A stretch of 64,000 bases of DNA from contig CAJNDS010001169.1 of the NCBI GenBank assembly GCA_905221605.1, forward strand, positions 62,001 to 126,000, given 5' to 3'. Below are positions 46,132 to 57,367 of this stretch, piece after piece. Positions within the stretch are counted from its first letter, which is position 1, and every line of letters starts with the position of its first letter. A program made the position numbers and the translations under genes. Source of the stretch: Symbiodinium natans (Eukaryota; Sar; Dinophyceae; Suessiales; Symbiodiniaceae). The notes under the pieces were generated by a model that ran no database searches, had not been told where the DNA came from, and worked only from the letters and a program-made list of their open reading frames with translations.

Positions 46132-46843
46132 TTATCTAAGTTCTAGAGATATGTGGGGTATGGTTTCTAGTCCAGCTAGAGGGGTCTAGACGTCAGGGCT
46201 TTGACGGGGCGACGGTGGGGTGACGACGGGGCGACGATGCGGTGACGACGGCTCGACGACGGGGTGACGACGGTGCGACGACGGGGTGACGACGGCGCGA
46301 CGACGGGGTGCGATAGCGCGACGACGGGTGACGACGGCTGTCGCGCCGTCGTCGCGTCGTTGTCGCGCCGTCGTCGCGCCGTCGTCCCGCCGTCGTCCTG
46401 CCGTCGTCCCGCCGTCGTCCCGCCGTCGTCCCGCCGTCATAAGGCCTAGTTTGGGCTTAAACTAGGCCTTATGACGGGAAATAAGGCCTAGTTTGGGCTT
46501 AAACTAGGCCTTATGACGGCGTGACGACGGCGCGACGACGGCGCGACGACGGCGCGACGACGACGCGACGACGGCGCGACAGCCGTCGTCCCCCCCGTCG
46601 TCCCTCCGTCGTCTTGCCGTCGTCCCCCCATCGTCCTGCCGTCGTCCCCCCGTCATCCTGCCGTCGTCCCTGCGTCGTCTTGCCGTCGTCCCTCCGTCGT
46701 CCCACCATCGTCCCTCCGTCGTCCCACCGTCGTCCCTCCGTCGTCCCACCGTCGTCCCACCGTCGTTTCGCCGTCGTTTCGCCGTCGTCCTACTTTTGAT
46801 GTGTGGACTAACACATATCTTTAGAACTTAGATAAGGTATAGG
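46124..46843. mobile_element. Non-autonomous DNA transposon (MITE/fold-back type), hAT-like signature
   Basis: Terminal inverted repeats of 24 bp with one mismatch (46132-46155 and 46812-46835; TTATCTAAGTTCTA then A/G then AGATATGTG) are flanked by an exact 8-bp direct repeat, GGTATAGG (46124-46131, 46836-46843). The 704-bp interior has no transposase. It holds GACGACGG-type tandem units (46205-46330, 46515-46580), the complementary CCGTCGTC-type units (46340-46438, 46585-46795), and two copies of a palindrome AAGGCCTAGTTT-GGGC-TTAAACTAGGCCTT (46441-46471, 46483-46513). An 8-bp duplication fits hAT-like or P-like elements, but the ends do not match any family I can name. Open frames inside (Arg/Asp/Gly) are repeat products. 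Confidence 0.88.
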
Positions 46844-46872
46844 GTTTAGGCTTTGCGTGAGGGTTTTGCGGT

Positions 46873-47070
46873 TTAGGCGGGAGGGGGGGGGGTTGGGGGG
46901 CGGGTGTACCATTGGGGGGGGCGACTAATGACACGGGCATCTAAAGCAGACCAGCAGCCATCCCAAACCTTTCCGCGCGAAGTGTTGGATTCCGTCAGCC
47001 ACACATCGCCAGAAATGAAAGTAAGAAATCCCAGAGTGTAATCTAGAGGGCCCATAGGCATAGTACTTTT
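46873..47070 (-). CDS. Hypothetical exon
   Basis: A minus frame of 66 codons with MGPLDYTLGFLTFISGDV, WLTESNTSRGKVWDG and CWSALDARVIS, next to the transposon. The plus strand is also open. No domain; the downstream end runs into G/C tracts. Confidence 0.3.
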   Translation of the reverse strand, partial: KSTMPMGPLDYTLGFLTFISGDVWLTESNTSRGKVWDGCWSALDARVISRPPQWYTRPPTPPPPA

Positions 47071-47199
47071 CAAAGCCGGAGAACGAGGAGAGCCAGCCCG
47101 AATCCCTTCATGTAAGTAGGGCTGTTCGGAGTTTTGGCCTTGAACACCAGACTTCCCTAAGCCTTTTAAGCTCTGATGCTGCCCTCAGCCCCGAAGCCC

Positions 47200-48541
47200 A
47201 ACACCCTAAGCTGTCGAAAACCCGAAACCCTGGCAGGTGCGGACGAGATGCCTTTGAGCTTGAGCGGGTTGAACGGCTGTTCAGCAACGGATCTTTGGCC
47301 TAAGGTGTCCAGGTTTTACAGAAAGCCCGGGGGTGAGGACACTGGTAGTTGCGATGTCCTAACGGGTTTCCTCGCTGATCGCTAGTCACAGACCGCAGTG
47401 TGCCATCGGATCCAGCAGCAGATGGCTCGCCGCCAGCGCTTCTTTTCAACTGAACAGCCACCAGGATTTAGGGGTTGGGGTTTAGGGTGTAGGGCTTGGA
47501 AACCATATGAAACTGTGCGAAGGGTTGGGCTTCTGATGTCTCGGCTGCAGCGCCTGCGAGCAAAACTGAAAAGGACTACCTGCTCGTCTCTCGAAAAAAA
47601 CAGGAACGATAAACCCCGCCCTGAACCCCAAACCGAGACTGCTGTTTCGGGCTTAGGCAACAGATGCATCCAGCAAGGGTGGTCATTTCGGTGGAGGGCT
47701 CCTTGGTTCGCCTGCCTACACTAGCCTATGTACGGTTCACTATTGGATGCATATCTCCCCTTTTTTTAAGGAAAAGACTTAGGCCAAACCCTAAACCCCA
47801 CACCCAGAGCCAGGTAGCTGAAGCCGAATGTGGCCGCGAAGAACACTGAGAGACTGTCCCGCCTGCGGTTTCGGGTTCCGAAGCCCTGACTGTGTGGGGA
47901 GTACCATTAGATACCCCTAAGCACAAAAACCTCAAAACCAGGCCGTTCGACAGACGCTTTCATCAGGGGATATTCGCATGGTAAGTTCTCCGCGGATACC
48001 TATCGGCACTGTAGAGATCAAGATTGGGAGCTCCAGCCATCAGCGGGACGGGCCCAGGCGAAGAGTTCAGGAGACACTGGCCAGGAGAATGGCTGAGTTT
48101 CAAATTCTACTGTAAAGGGGGTCCTAGTCTAGGGATGTCTTGTATTTATTTCGAGTTCTTGGGGGACTCGGCTTTGTGGCTTTCGTTGCCTTTATTGGCG
48201 CTGCGGTGTTCAGGGCTGTGTATAGCTTTTCCAAACCTGAAGTGTTGGGACTTGCTGGGCTTTGGGGGGCTTGTCAAGTGCTGGCCACGACACTGCGAGT
48301 GCATCTGCGGGATGTGTCTTTGCATAGGAGTAGGCTCCAAATATGGGATTCGGGGCTGGAGCGACTTGAGATGTGGAGGGTTTGGCGTTAGGGGGTGTGG
48401 GTAAGGAAGACCCTATACGCCAGAAGTTGCCAGCTCCCCCAAACGCCAACACCCCAAGGCGCAGACCTTTTGGCACACTGTTCACGGGGATTTGCCAAAA
48501 AACTGCAGCCACTCCTCATGTTGTCGAGTGTGCGGGACAAG
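47200..48541 (+). CDS. Candidate multi-exon gene, unresolved
   Basis: Plus-strand candidates in order: 47237-47385 (DEMPLSLSGLNGCSATD, then LTGFLADR and TAG), 47506-47612 (YETVRRVGLLMSRLQRLR), 47672-47760 (VVISVEGSLVRLPTLAYV), 48165-48391 (a hydrophobic frame with FVAFVAFIGAAVFRAV), and a bounded exon 48459-48541 (LLAHCSRGFAKKLQPLLM, then LSSVRDK, ends at GTTTGT). The last is the best defined. Joining was not verified, and minus frames are open over parts of the region. Confidence 0.3.
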
Positions 48542-49103
48542 GTTTGTAGGGGTTCCGAGATTGAGGACCAAAATCCATAAACTAAATCCTCAAGCCAAAC
48601 CCTAAACCCAACCCTAGACCGCTCATCGACAACAGGGTTTGCGTTGAAGTTGAGGAAGTTTCCGCGCCTAAACGTCAAAGTCCAAACCCTACACCCTGAC
48701 TTGTCGCGCATGCTTCTCGGGATGACAATGTGTGGACTGGAACTTCCAGGTGGGACCAGCGGCTACCATTTGCGGGAGTTTAGGGAAAAGGGTTTGCTGG
48801 GATGCGTGTGCAGCGTCTGGGGATTGAGGGGTTTAGGGGTTGGGGGCCTCCCAGTTCAAGCCTTTGAGAACACCCCCGATCTCTGTATCCCCACATTGTA
48901 ATCAAAAGGGGACATAGCTTAGATGAGCCCCTGCATACACAGCCGACATTCACACCGATGCAGACAAAATGCTCTCCAAAACCATGACAGCTGGCACGGC
49001 GAAACTGCAAATCCAGATCTTCAACATAACCTAACCAGCAAAGAGCTCATGACGATAAACCTAGAATCCCAAAGCCCAAACATCCTAACACTAGATCCTT
49101 CAC

Positions 49104-49182
49104 CAGGCTTCCCCGTCAACCACCACAGTGCGGCGAAGGCAAATGCAAAGGGGGCCAGTATTGAGCGGTGACGTCGAGGCAT
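49104..49182 (-). CDS. First exon with probable signal peptide
   Basis: ATG at 49182-49180 opens MPRRHRSILAPFAFAFAALW then WLTGKP, a basic start followed by a hydrophobic core typical of a signal peptide or membrane anchor, and ends at a good donor (GTGAAGG). Possible later minus exons: around 48758-48698 (PTWKFQSTHCHPEKHAR) and 48663-48618 (GNFLNFNANPVVDE, GTCTAG donor). Protein not identified. Confidence 0.4.
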
Positions 49183-49387
49183 GGCTGGCGAGCAATGACA
49201 GGACGAGAAGCTGAGACCGCAAAATCGTGCCCCAAAGCCAAAGACCCAGCCTAAACATGAGTTGCGCTTTAAACTTTAACCTGTGCAGAGCTAGTTATGA
49301 TGTTGTTTTTTTGCCAAGAGAAAGTAGAACATAGAGAAATCACCCCAAAGGTAGCCCGAAACCTACATCGACACGTTGCATGGTTAC

Positions 49388-49818
49388 CGAAGTGGAAGTG
49401 AACTTGAGACATCCCGTGGATCCCGCAGCCTGAGCCCAAGAAGCTTTCGAACAAAAGCCCTACTTTGAAGGCTCATGGCTTGGGGTTTCGGGGTGTTAGG
49501 TTTCCCAGTGGTAAAAGAAAAAGAGAGAGTGTTTCTGTTGTGCTCAATGGTGTGTTCAAGGGGAGCGAACCCGCGGCTTTGCGAGGGCTTAAAAGTACCC
49601 CAACCCCCCTCCTCCCCCCCCCCTCCCCCTGACAAAGTACTAATAAGAACCCAGGCTAGCAAGGATTTCACTAGTGCATTCAAGGAAGGGGGTTTAGGCC
49701 ACAGGGTATAGTGGCGCTTTTATAGGGCTTATGGGTTTAGGATATTAGCAACAAACAGTGCGATGCATCTGGTGCACTTGTCGATGTACTCCGCGCAGAG
49801 AGGGGTCTGCGTGAAGTC
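49388..49818 (-). CDS. Cys-rich exon pair, unknown secreted-type protein
   Basis: Exon 49818-49753 follows GCCCGCAG and reads DFTQTPLCAEYIDKCTRC then IALF, ending at GTTGCT; most third positions are G/C. Exon 49429-49388 follows GGGCTCAG and reads CGIHGMSQVHFHF, ending at GTAACC. The first ends in phase 0 and the second starts with two bases, so an exon between them is missing. H-F-H recalls the alpha-carbonic anhydrase zinc motif, but no other motif supports that. The opposite strand of the first exon is also open (plus, about 50 codons), with fewer G/C third positions. Confidence 0.4.
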
Positions 49819-50094
49819 CTGCGGGCAAAGCTGAAAGATCTACATGCCAACTATACTAACTCTACTCATTCACTACAGTTGATGCTGATAATCTAAGTTG
49901 TGCTTGCAATGCAACTTAGAAACCAGTTTAGGCCCCCATAAACTTGCTGATAAGAAGGGGGCGGAGGGGATGGCCTGTCTCACTTACTTCTGTAAGAAGA
50001 GTCCCATGACTATAAAGTCAGCTCAAGGGCCCGGCCCGCTCCCAAGAACTTCGGCAATTGTTGGTTCTGGCACGCCGTAGGCTGTCCAGCCTAG

Positions 50095-50292
50095 TCAGGC
50101 CAGGTCCGAACCGAAGCTCTCTGAAGGGAGTTGTTTGGAGCAGCCATGGGCGAGCGCAGCCAAACAACTCCAAGCAAACTCCTTGCCTGACTTTGCTACC
50201 TTGCAGCCATACCTTTTCAACCACCCAGGAATATTCTTGGCCAGGGTTGATCCAAACGTTTCTTGCACTGGGGAAAAGAAGCCGGGGTTCAT
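50095..50292 (-). CDS. Hypothetical exon
   Basis: A minus frame reading ETFGSTLAKNIPGWLKRY, GCKVAKSGKEFAWSCLAA, then LAHGCSKQLPSESFGSDLA and TGA. An overlapping 170-codon minus frame (50018-50530) is longer but Arg/Leu-rich. Either may be the shadow. No domain is recognised. Confidence 0.35.
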   Translation of the reverse strand: MNPGFFSPVQETFGSTLAKNIPGWLKRYGCKVAKSGKEFAWSCLAALAHGCSKQLPSESFGSDLA

Positions 50293-51809
50293 GAATGCAA
50301 ATTGCCAGCAGCTCCCTCGCTAGACTCCTTGCCAGACCTGCAAACCGTCTGAACTTTCTTGAAGCCTGACACACGGAATAGTCAACCCTATTCTTGCACG
50401 GTCTGCGAAGAGTCCTAAACACTGAACTCAAGGCCCTGGAAAGCCTCGCCCTGCAGCCTTTTGGACTGTGGGATTGAAAGTGGGATTTAGGGGGGTAGGG
50501 CCTTAGATCGCGCTGGCCCTTCAAACCCATCCGGTCCTAGGCCCTATGTATTACTCTCAACACTGAAACCCTGAGCTCATAAACCCTACATTCCCTGTTG
50601 GGGAAGACTAACCCGGCAAGAACCCTGGATGTCTCACTGGGTCACCCTCAAATATTAAGCCCCACACCTGCAGTAGGAAAGTAGAGATTCGTTTAACTTC
50701 GAGTTCCTTGACGTGTCCGCCTTAGGGTTCGGGTTCAAAGTTCAGGGCTCAGGTCCAGAGCTTAGGGACAGGAGCCGCCACAAAAAACACCTCTACGTTG
50801 TAAAAAAATATTTTGCTACAACTAGCCAAGAATTCAATAGGCCCCGAGGTCATATGTGCACATATGTGTTTTCGGTCGCTATGGTTGCTGGGGCGATTAG
50901 CAATCACGAGGACTTCCTAAGGTTGATGATCCCAAAACCATCCTAAACCTACCAAACCCTGAACTCTGTCCTTGATCTCCATGTACGGCTGCATGTCTGG
51001 CGTGCACCTCAGCTCAAGGGATCCAGGATCCTCTGGCGACTACAAGAGTTTGGGGTTTAGGGTCACTTAGGGAAGGGGTTTAGGGGGTAAGGTTTAGGGC
51101 TTGGGGCTGATTTATGGTTTAGGGTTGAGGTTGCAGGGTTTGGGGGATACAGGAAGGTGTCCCTGTGACAGAAGGTTCTAAGCCCCTCAAGGCCTTGCAA
51201 TTTAGCTTTGGAGTTAAGCGAACTCCCTCGGCCGGCTGCTTTGCAACATTATCCGCACTAGGATCTTGCAAAGTGTCAACAAATTTGTCTTTAAGATCTG
51301 AATAAGCGGGCCAAATGTTGAAACAAGTAAAATCCTACCGTCAAATAGACCATGTAAAAGCGAGCCCTGAAACAAAACAACCAACAGAAAGGGCACCCAG
51401 GAATAGAGCAGGTCTAGGTGCTAGGCTATTAGGTCTGGGGACCCCGTTCGTTCAACAGAGAGAAATAGAGAGAGAGCTCTCTCAGGCTGCTGCATCTTCA
51501 GCACTTTGCTCCCTCGGGTTGAATCGCATTTGGGGTCTGAGGCCTGTTTGGGGCTGCTTTGTGCTTCACACCGACCCCTTAAGTCTAAGGGTATAGGATG
51601 GTTTGGGTTTCGCGGGGCCAGGGCTTTGGGCTTTAGGGAAGACGCCGATTTCGGTATGCCATCTTTGCGGCTGCTGGATGTATAAGGCTTACTGGCACAC
51701 GGTAAGGTTTACGAGAATGCGTCACGGCCTGCTCGCTGCCGGATGAAGGGGTCAAGGAGTATGTCTCAGGGGCAAAACGGGGCCTTGGGAAAGCGACTTC
51801 AAAAGAGCA

Positions 51810-51903
51810 AGCTCGCACAACCTGTCCTTGCTCCACAAAGGCGATCTTGTCGTAGCCCTTCAAGTATGACACCTGCCGCAGCGTTTCAGCATGTGCGCAA
51901 CAA
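51810..51903 (-). CDS. ABC-transporter ATPase C-terminal exon (H-loop region), tentative
   Basis: After GTTTAG the minus strand reads CCAHAETLRQVSYLKGYDKI then AFVEQGQVVRAC. In ABC ATPases the H-loop 'A-H-R-x-x-T-[LI]' is followed by 'D-K-I-x-V-[LM]-x-x-G-x-V'; the A-H, T-L, Y-D-K-I and G-Q-V-V positions match. Walker A, Walker B and LSGGQ were not found, so only this exon supports the call. A minus frame upstream (52.2-52.4 kb) has a hydrophobic segment (LKLVLTSLVLVGTLGHLG) and a GTACTA donor and may belong to the same gene. Confidence 0.35.
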
Positions 51904-54900
51904 CTAAACAACGGCGAAACATGACGAGCAGAAGTAACTCAACTTCGTCGTTTCTGGCTTCCAAGACAACTCGTCCTCCTGTCCACTCCCACGCAAATCA
52001 CAGTATAGAACAATTCCCCCCCCCCGCCGGTTGAAGATGAACAGAGCAGGTTGTCGAAGAAGTCAAGACCATCGAGCCCTGTAAGCCCTGCCAAAGCCCT
52101 CTCAACCCTGCACCCCACAGCCTAAACGAAGTGGGGCTTAGGGTTTAGGCGTGAGGGTTTAGTGATCTTTCTGTCAGAATCCGGAACAAATAAATTTGAA
52201 CAACCTCAGAATCGCCATGGACGTGCATGGGGCAAGTGACTAGTACCTGGTCACCCACGGGTGGCTCGGGGCCTCCTGGGGGAACAGAGGACCCAAGATG
52301 ACCCAAGGTCCCCACCAAAACCAACGAGGTTAGAACCAACTTCAAGAAATTCGTCTCGGCCTCCGACATGAATTGCGTCAGAGGTTCCCTTATGGACCCC
52401 TGATGTTCCCTGCAGGCCTCCCCCCCACCCCCCCCTCCATTTTGTGTTTTGTATGGGAGGAGGGAGATGTTCCTCCGCCTGACTGGGGACTCTCTACATG
52501 CCTGTATAATGGACTGACCCTGAACACTAAAAGCCTCTGCGAGCCTAGGCGGGCGACGCTCGGCGTTTGATAAAACCCTAACCCTACCTAAGCCCAGCCT
52601 TTTCGCAGTGCGACTGATGACCGTTGCCATCCTTCAACGGCGACCTGGTGGGCGCAGGTCCACTTGTATAGTTCTTGTGAAACACAGCACGTAGCCCCAA
52701 AACTTGCTAAAGGGTGGGGGGGGGGGCTGGCGAATTCCGGGATAGATGCTTGGGAAGATTTAGCGGGCCTGCAGCCCCCGAACCATGTCTTTCCGTGTGT
52801 TAATGATCTGGGGGTGTATAGGGTCTAATGCATGCCCGATATCTCAGAAGCCTTGCTGCGGTCTCGCTTTCCGAGCTCCGTAACCCAAGCATTGGGCCCG
52901 GCGAATGTCGGAAAACAACTGCCCTCGTCTTCTTCATGAACGCATCAGGTCTGTCAGGTCAGTTAAGCCTCTCGGATTGGGCCGAGTTCTTTGTCATGCC
53001 TTGGCAAGCCTGTTAGATTGGTTCCCGAGGGTCAGCAATGTCGATGGGCACTGCGTAACTCCAAAGCCCTTCAAGCTTAGTTAGTAGGTGACTTGTACTC
53101 CTCTGAAACGCTCGACCCTAAGCCCAAAGCTGAACCATATCGCCCCTTCCCAAACCAAAACAAAGCGTATAGGTAGTAATGTTGACTTCGCATTAATAAA
53201 CCCCCCCCCCTTGATTTCTCCGGCCAGGGCCTCCTCAATTATATTCGCCTAAATCCTGGTAGGATGTACTATTAGTTTTAGTATTAGGTAGTAGCACCAC
53301 GCCCGTGAAAAAAAATATTCCGGGCTGGATTTTATAATTGTGGGGGGTTACACTATTGTGTTCCGGCAGCTGGATTTTATAATTGTAGCGGGAATTCCTA
53401 ATGTGAAGTCAACATTAAGCCAGATACCCAAATAGGGGCAGGGCTCGTAAGCCCTAAACACTCACCCCTACAAACCCTACAACCCCTGTAGACCCCATTA
53501 TAAGCCCCATAAACCCTAGAAGCCCGACGCGCTACAAAAAAACCAAACTTCAACAACCGAAAGGCTGTGAAAGAACGAGGCCATGGCAGAAACTCCAATA
53601 CACCGCAGTTATCAAGGAATATTCCTGGCATTTGGAACGTCTGGGTGACCGAGGACTGGGCTGGCTGAAGCGGATGATGTTGTACTGCTGGGGTACATCC
53701 TGCCACTTAGCGTTGAGGTCTTCGGGTTTGGGGTTTCGGGGTAAGACCTTTAGGGCTCCCCGAGGTTTAGGGCTTCATTAGGGTTTGGGATTCAGGGTTC
53801 GGGATGTAGGGTTTGGGGGGTTTAGGCGTGAGGCAGCTACAGCAAGCTCTCAAAGTCGGGAGTAGGGTGGATGGAGGGTTTGGGTCTTGGGGGGGCAGCT
53901 CTTGAAGCACAGAAAATATGGGCACATTCAAGGCCGGGCCCGTCTGGAAGAAAGCTACTCTTCCCTGAGCCTGAACGGGCCCTTTAAGCTGGAACCCCAA
54001 ATCCTAGCTTACAACAACCCTAAATCCTACCATGCAAAAACTCCTTCCTTCCTGGCCTTCCGTGTCTGTGGGAGGACTCCGGGTCTTTTAATGGGTTAGG
54101 ATTCAGGTCGCTAGGGTTTATGGCGTAGGGTTTGAGAGTGTGAGGGTTTTGGAACTGAGGGCTTGAAAGCTTTAGGGCTTCTCGGGTGAACCCTGAACCC
54201 CCAAAACTAACCCTAAACCCAAACAAACCCTAAAACCCACACACTAATTTAAACCCTAACTAAACCCTAAACCATGTTTGGATCTCGCAGCGATGACTCA
54301 AGACTTACGCCGCTCCTCGGCCATACCTTGGTCCACCAGGAAGGCAGTGAACTCCTGACCAAGCTTGCTGGGCTGAAGGGGGTTCAGGGTTCAGAGCTTA
54401 AGGCTTCGGAGCTTCGAATCTTAAGGCTTATCTAAGGTTGGGGGTTTTGCGGGGGACTCCAAACATTCCAGCTTGTTGGTTTAAGTCGAGGGGTCAATTT
54501 TGGAGCTTGTTTCTCGAAGCCCTCGACCCTCAAAATCCTGAGAGCAAACCCGTCGGCACGGTTTGTGGGCAATCCAACAGCCTCAACGCCAATGCTCTTG
54601 GTTGAAGGCTCAATGGGTAGTTGAAAGAAGGGTCATGAGTACCCCACATCAGGCAAGAACCATACTTACTCTGCCTAAAACCCCAGTGATATCAACCCAG
54701 GAACTTCACGACGTAACGAGGTTCCATGGCAAAGGACTGTGAAAAGGGCAAGCTCTCTTTTTTCATGTTGGGGCCCTAAGCCCTTTGATCCATACATCTG
54801 GACCTCACCATTGAGAAGAAATTCAGAAGGGACTGCGCGCAAAGAGGCCAGATTGCAGTCCCAAGCGCTGGCAAGCCCTCTCAATGCCTCGCAAGATCCC

Positions 54901-54938
54901 AAAAAGGGTGAGGGCCAGGGCATCCATTGAGATTTTGC
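51904..54938. other. Unresolved; candidate exons
   Basis: Candidates: minus about 54361-54313 (EFTAFLVDQGMAEER, GTAAGT donor), minus 53684-53620 (QYNIIRFSQPSPRSPR), and a 62-codon plus frame at 52828-53016 (NPSIGPGECRKTTALVF). Telomere-like text fills 53440-53560, 53700-53840 and 54080-54290. Open plus/minus frames over 53.4-54.1 kb are not supported. Confidence 0.3.
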
Positions 54939-56743
54939 AAGCAGCTCCTCCCAAGTGAGGCTACCCGTGCAGTCGACATCGATGGTGTCCTCGGGCATGC
55001 ATTTGGTTTGGGGCTCCAGGTGTGAAGGCGTTTCAACCGCGTCAGAGATCTCCGGAGCATGGTAGGTTCAGGGTTGGCGCTTACGCAGGGTTTGGTGCCT
55101 GTAAAGGTACTTATTAGGGTTTTTGGCGATAGAGCCGAGATGCAGGATGCTGGACGTGCAGGGTGCGTGTTTAAGTTGAGAAGAAGCTGACCTGTACCTT
55201 TTTTTTCCAAGGATGGTTAGCGGTTCAAGGTTACCTACTCACGCTTGCAGCAACACAAAATCGAGTGTCCGGGGTTTGTCATGAGGTCTGAAGCTGTTGA
55301 GGGCTTTGCGGTTTAGGTGCCTGCCTCGACCCCCCAGAGAGAACCCCCGAATCACTTGGTATCCACAAATGGACGCTGCTGTATATACACTCATCAATGT
55401 ATAGGGCCGGAGCCCAAGGTACTCACCGAGAACAGTAATGTAATGAACACCCTACCTCCCTCATACACCGTATTTTGGGATTGTGGGCGACTACTTTGGG
55501 GAAATCTTTGCCGAGTGGGGCTTCAGGTGAGGTGGAGAGGTTTCGAGGTACTTCGAGACGAGGCACGAACAGATTCACCAGCTGTGTGATGATCCGGCGT
55601 TCCTGGGAAGGTCTAGAGTCGAAAAAGGCAGCCCTGGGGAACTTTGTCTAAAAATGGCGGCCCCCTATCCGGCTGATAGTGGCACCGTTTAGTTGTAGAA
55701 ATGACACGCCCAAGGAGCCTCATTTCAGAACAGCTGCCATTGGGGCTGTCTGAATGTCATGTACAACCCCCCTGCCTGATCTTCGAAGAGCTTAGGGTTT
55801 AGGGGACGCTGCACCTGTCACCTTGCTTGGAAGGTTCGTCGACAGGTGCAGGAAATATGTGTTCTTCTGCTCCCCTGCCTGGCCGTGAGCATCCACATCC
55901 CCACAAACGGCTAAACCCTAAGCCGGCTTGTGCGAACTCAGCTTGGGCGAGGTCTTTGTCTTTGTCTGGGCATCTCCAGGCTAACTTCAGACCACACAAG
56001 GTACTTCGAAGATGAAGTGATCTGACGCATCTACTGAGAAAAGGGTTTAGGGTCTAGGGGTTAGCCTTGAACCCTGGGCCATGCATGCTAGGCACCTGCA
56101 GCTTAAACTCTACACTCTGCAGACTTGCGGTTCAGGGTCTAGGCTGTTTAGGCTTGGGGGCTTATCTAGCCTCTCGGTCACCAGCTTCTTGGGTGCCCTG
56201 GCATCATCGTAGAGCTGGAAGAGGTGGATCAGCTCAAATACCTGCACTGAACTTCTCTGGGGGGCCCAGGATGCTCCGACGTCATGGTGCCTCTCGAAGC
56301 CCAATGCCATGCTAAACCCCCCAAAACCGCAAACCCTAAGCCCGAGGAAGAAGGACTTAAGCTTCTCAACTTGAGCAGGAGGCCGACGGGCCCTAAACCC
56401 TGAGCAATCGCGGGCGAGAAGAAAGCTGACTTAAAATCTAAAACCCCTGCACGGGTGGAAAAACCGAACCCCTGGATCCTAGGGGGCTTCCTAGGGCAGA
56501 CCCTCAATCATCTCTGGCGCCCTCCAATCCCAACCTGAGGCTCGGCTTTAGTATGGAGGGTCAAGACGAGCTTCTTTCGAGCAATCTGAGGGGTTGAAAG
56601 GTCTGGGCTTTAGGCCTAAACCCTCACCTAAACCCTGGCAAACCCTACACGCTTAAGCCCACACCACTGCAGCTCATGAGGGGAGTCACATGCTGGAACT
56701 GGCCCTGGAGGATCATGACGAAGCGTTCAAGGTCCACCGTTCC
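54939..56743 (-). CDS. EF-hand calcium-binding protein, multi-exon, partial
   Basis: Minus exons in order: 56743-56690 (GTVDLERFVMILQGQFQH, like the second half of an EF-hand), 56585-56535 (IARKKLVLTLHTKAEPQ), 56241-56171 (VFELIHLFQLYDDARAPK), 55602-55552 (ERRIITQLVNLFVPRLE), 54989-54939 (DTIDVDCTGSLTWEELL). The last contains D-V-D-C-T-G-S-L-T-W-E-E, with acidic, Thr/Ser and Glu at the Ca-binding positions 1, 3, 5, 7, 9 and 12 of an EF loop. 56585-56535 and 56241-56171 join in phase 0. In dinoflagellates such EF pairs often occur in channels, kinases and microtubule proteins; no channel or kinase motif was seen, so the wider identity is open. One-gene membership is inferred. Confidence 0.5.
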
Positions 56744-57249
56744 CTGGAGGGGACAGGGGGGGCCCACGAAATCCTACGGCGGAGATAAGTTCAGGGTTTT
56801 ACGGCTTGGGGCTGAAGGTTCAAGAGCCCGAAGGCCCCAAAGCCCAAAGTATCCATGAACTTCACGGAATTTTCAGCATCTTTACCCGAAACTTGCACTG
56901 TGTTGCCACTCCTACCCAGGGGTACGAAGAATCACGATTACCTAGCTTAGCTGCGTACTAGTGTTCCAGTTCATACGCAATATTCGGGGTTTCAGGTTCA
57001 GGATACAGCGATTCGGGTTTGGGGTCAAGTTTGGGGCACTAGCGTGCGTGCATGAGGGCTTCGATTCGGGTCGTCTGTGGCACAATGCAGGATGGAGAGT
57101 GCCTAACCCTAAATCCTCACCCGCGCCCCCGCGGATCCTCTGAGCCCAAAGGCCCAAGCAACCCCTTCCCAGGTTGTGGGTAGTCACGAACGAAACTGTA
57201 TAGGATGACGTGAAGACGTATGCAATGGGGTCCAGAGGGTCCTGAACCA

Positions 57250-57367
57250 TTACATGCTAAATCCTTCCGTCCGCTCCTGTCTAGCCCGAGCCTGTTTCTC
57301 GAAGATGGCCTGCAAGGGTGTGATCTTTTCCAGATCCAGGACGCTGAGGACCTCTTGCTCACATCGG
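57250..57367 (-). CDS. Terminal exon, helical protein
   Basis: After CCCTCAAG the minus strand reads 38 codons (CEQEVLSVLDLEKITPLQ, AIFEKQARARQERTEGF) to TAA at 57252-57250. It is strongly helix-like and bounded, and the antisense is Arg/Cys-rich. It appears to end the gene upstream of the EF-hand gene on the same strand. No family recognised. Confidence 0.5.

Noticed and set aside
46186-46799. Arg/Asp/Gly and Pro/Ser/Val-rich open frames
   Set aside because: Translations of the GACGACGG/CCGTCGTC arrays inside the transposon.
49388-49429. Alpha-carbonic anhydrase zinc motif (QVHFHFG)
   Set aside because: No third His, no Q-S-P-I element and no other anhydrase motif was found in neighbouring exons.
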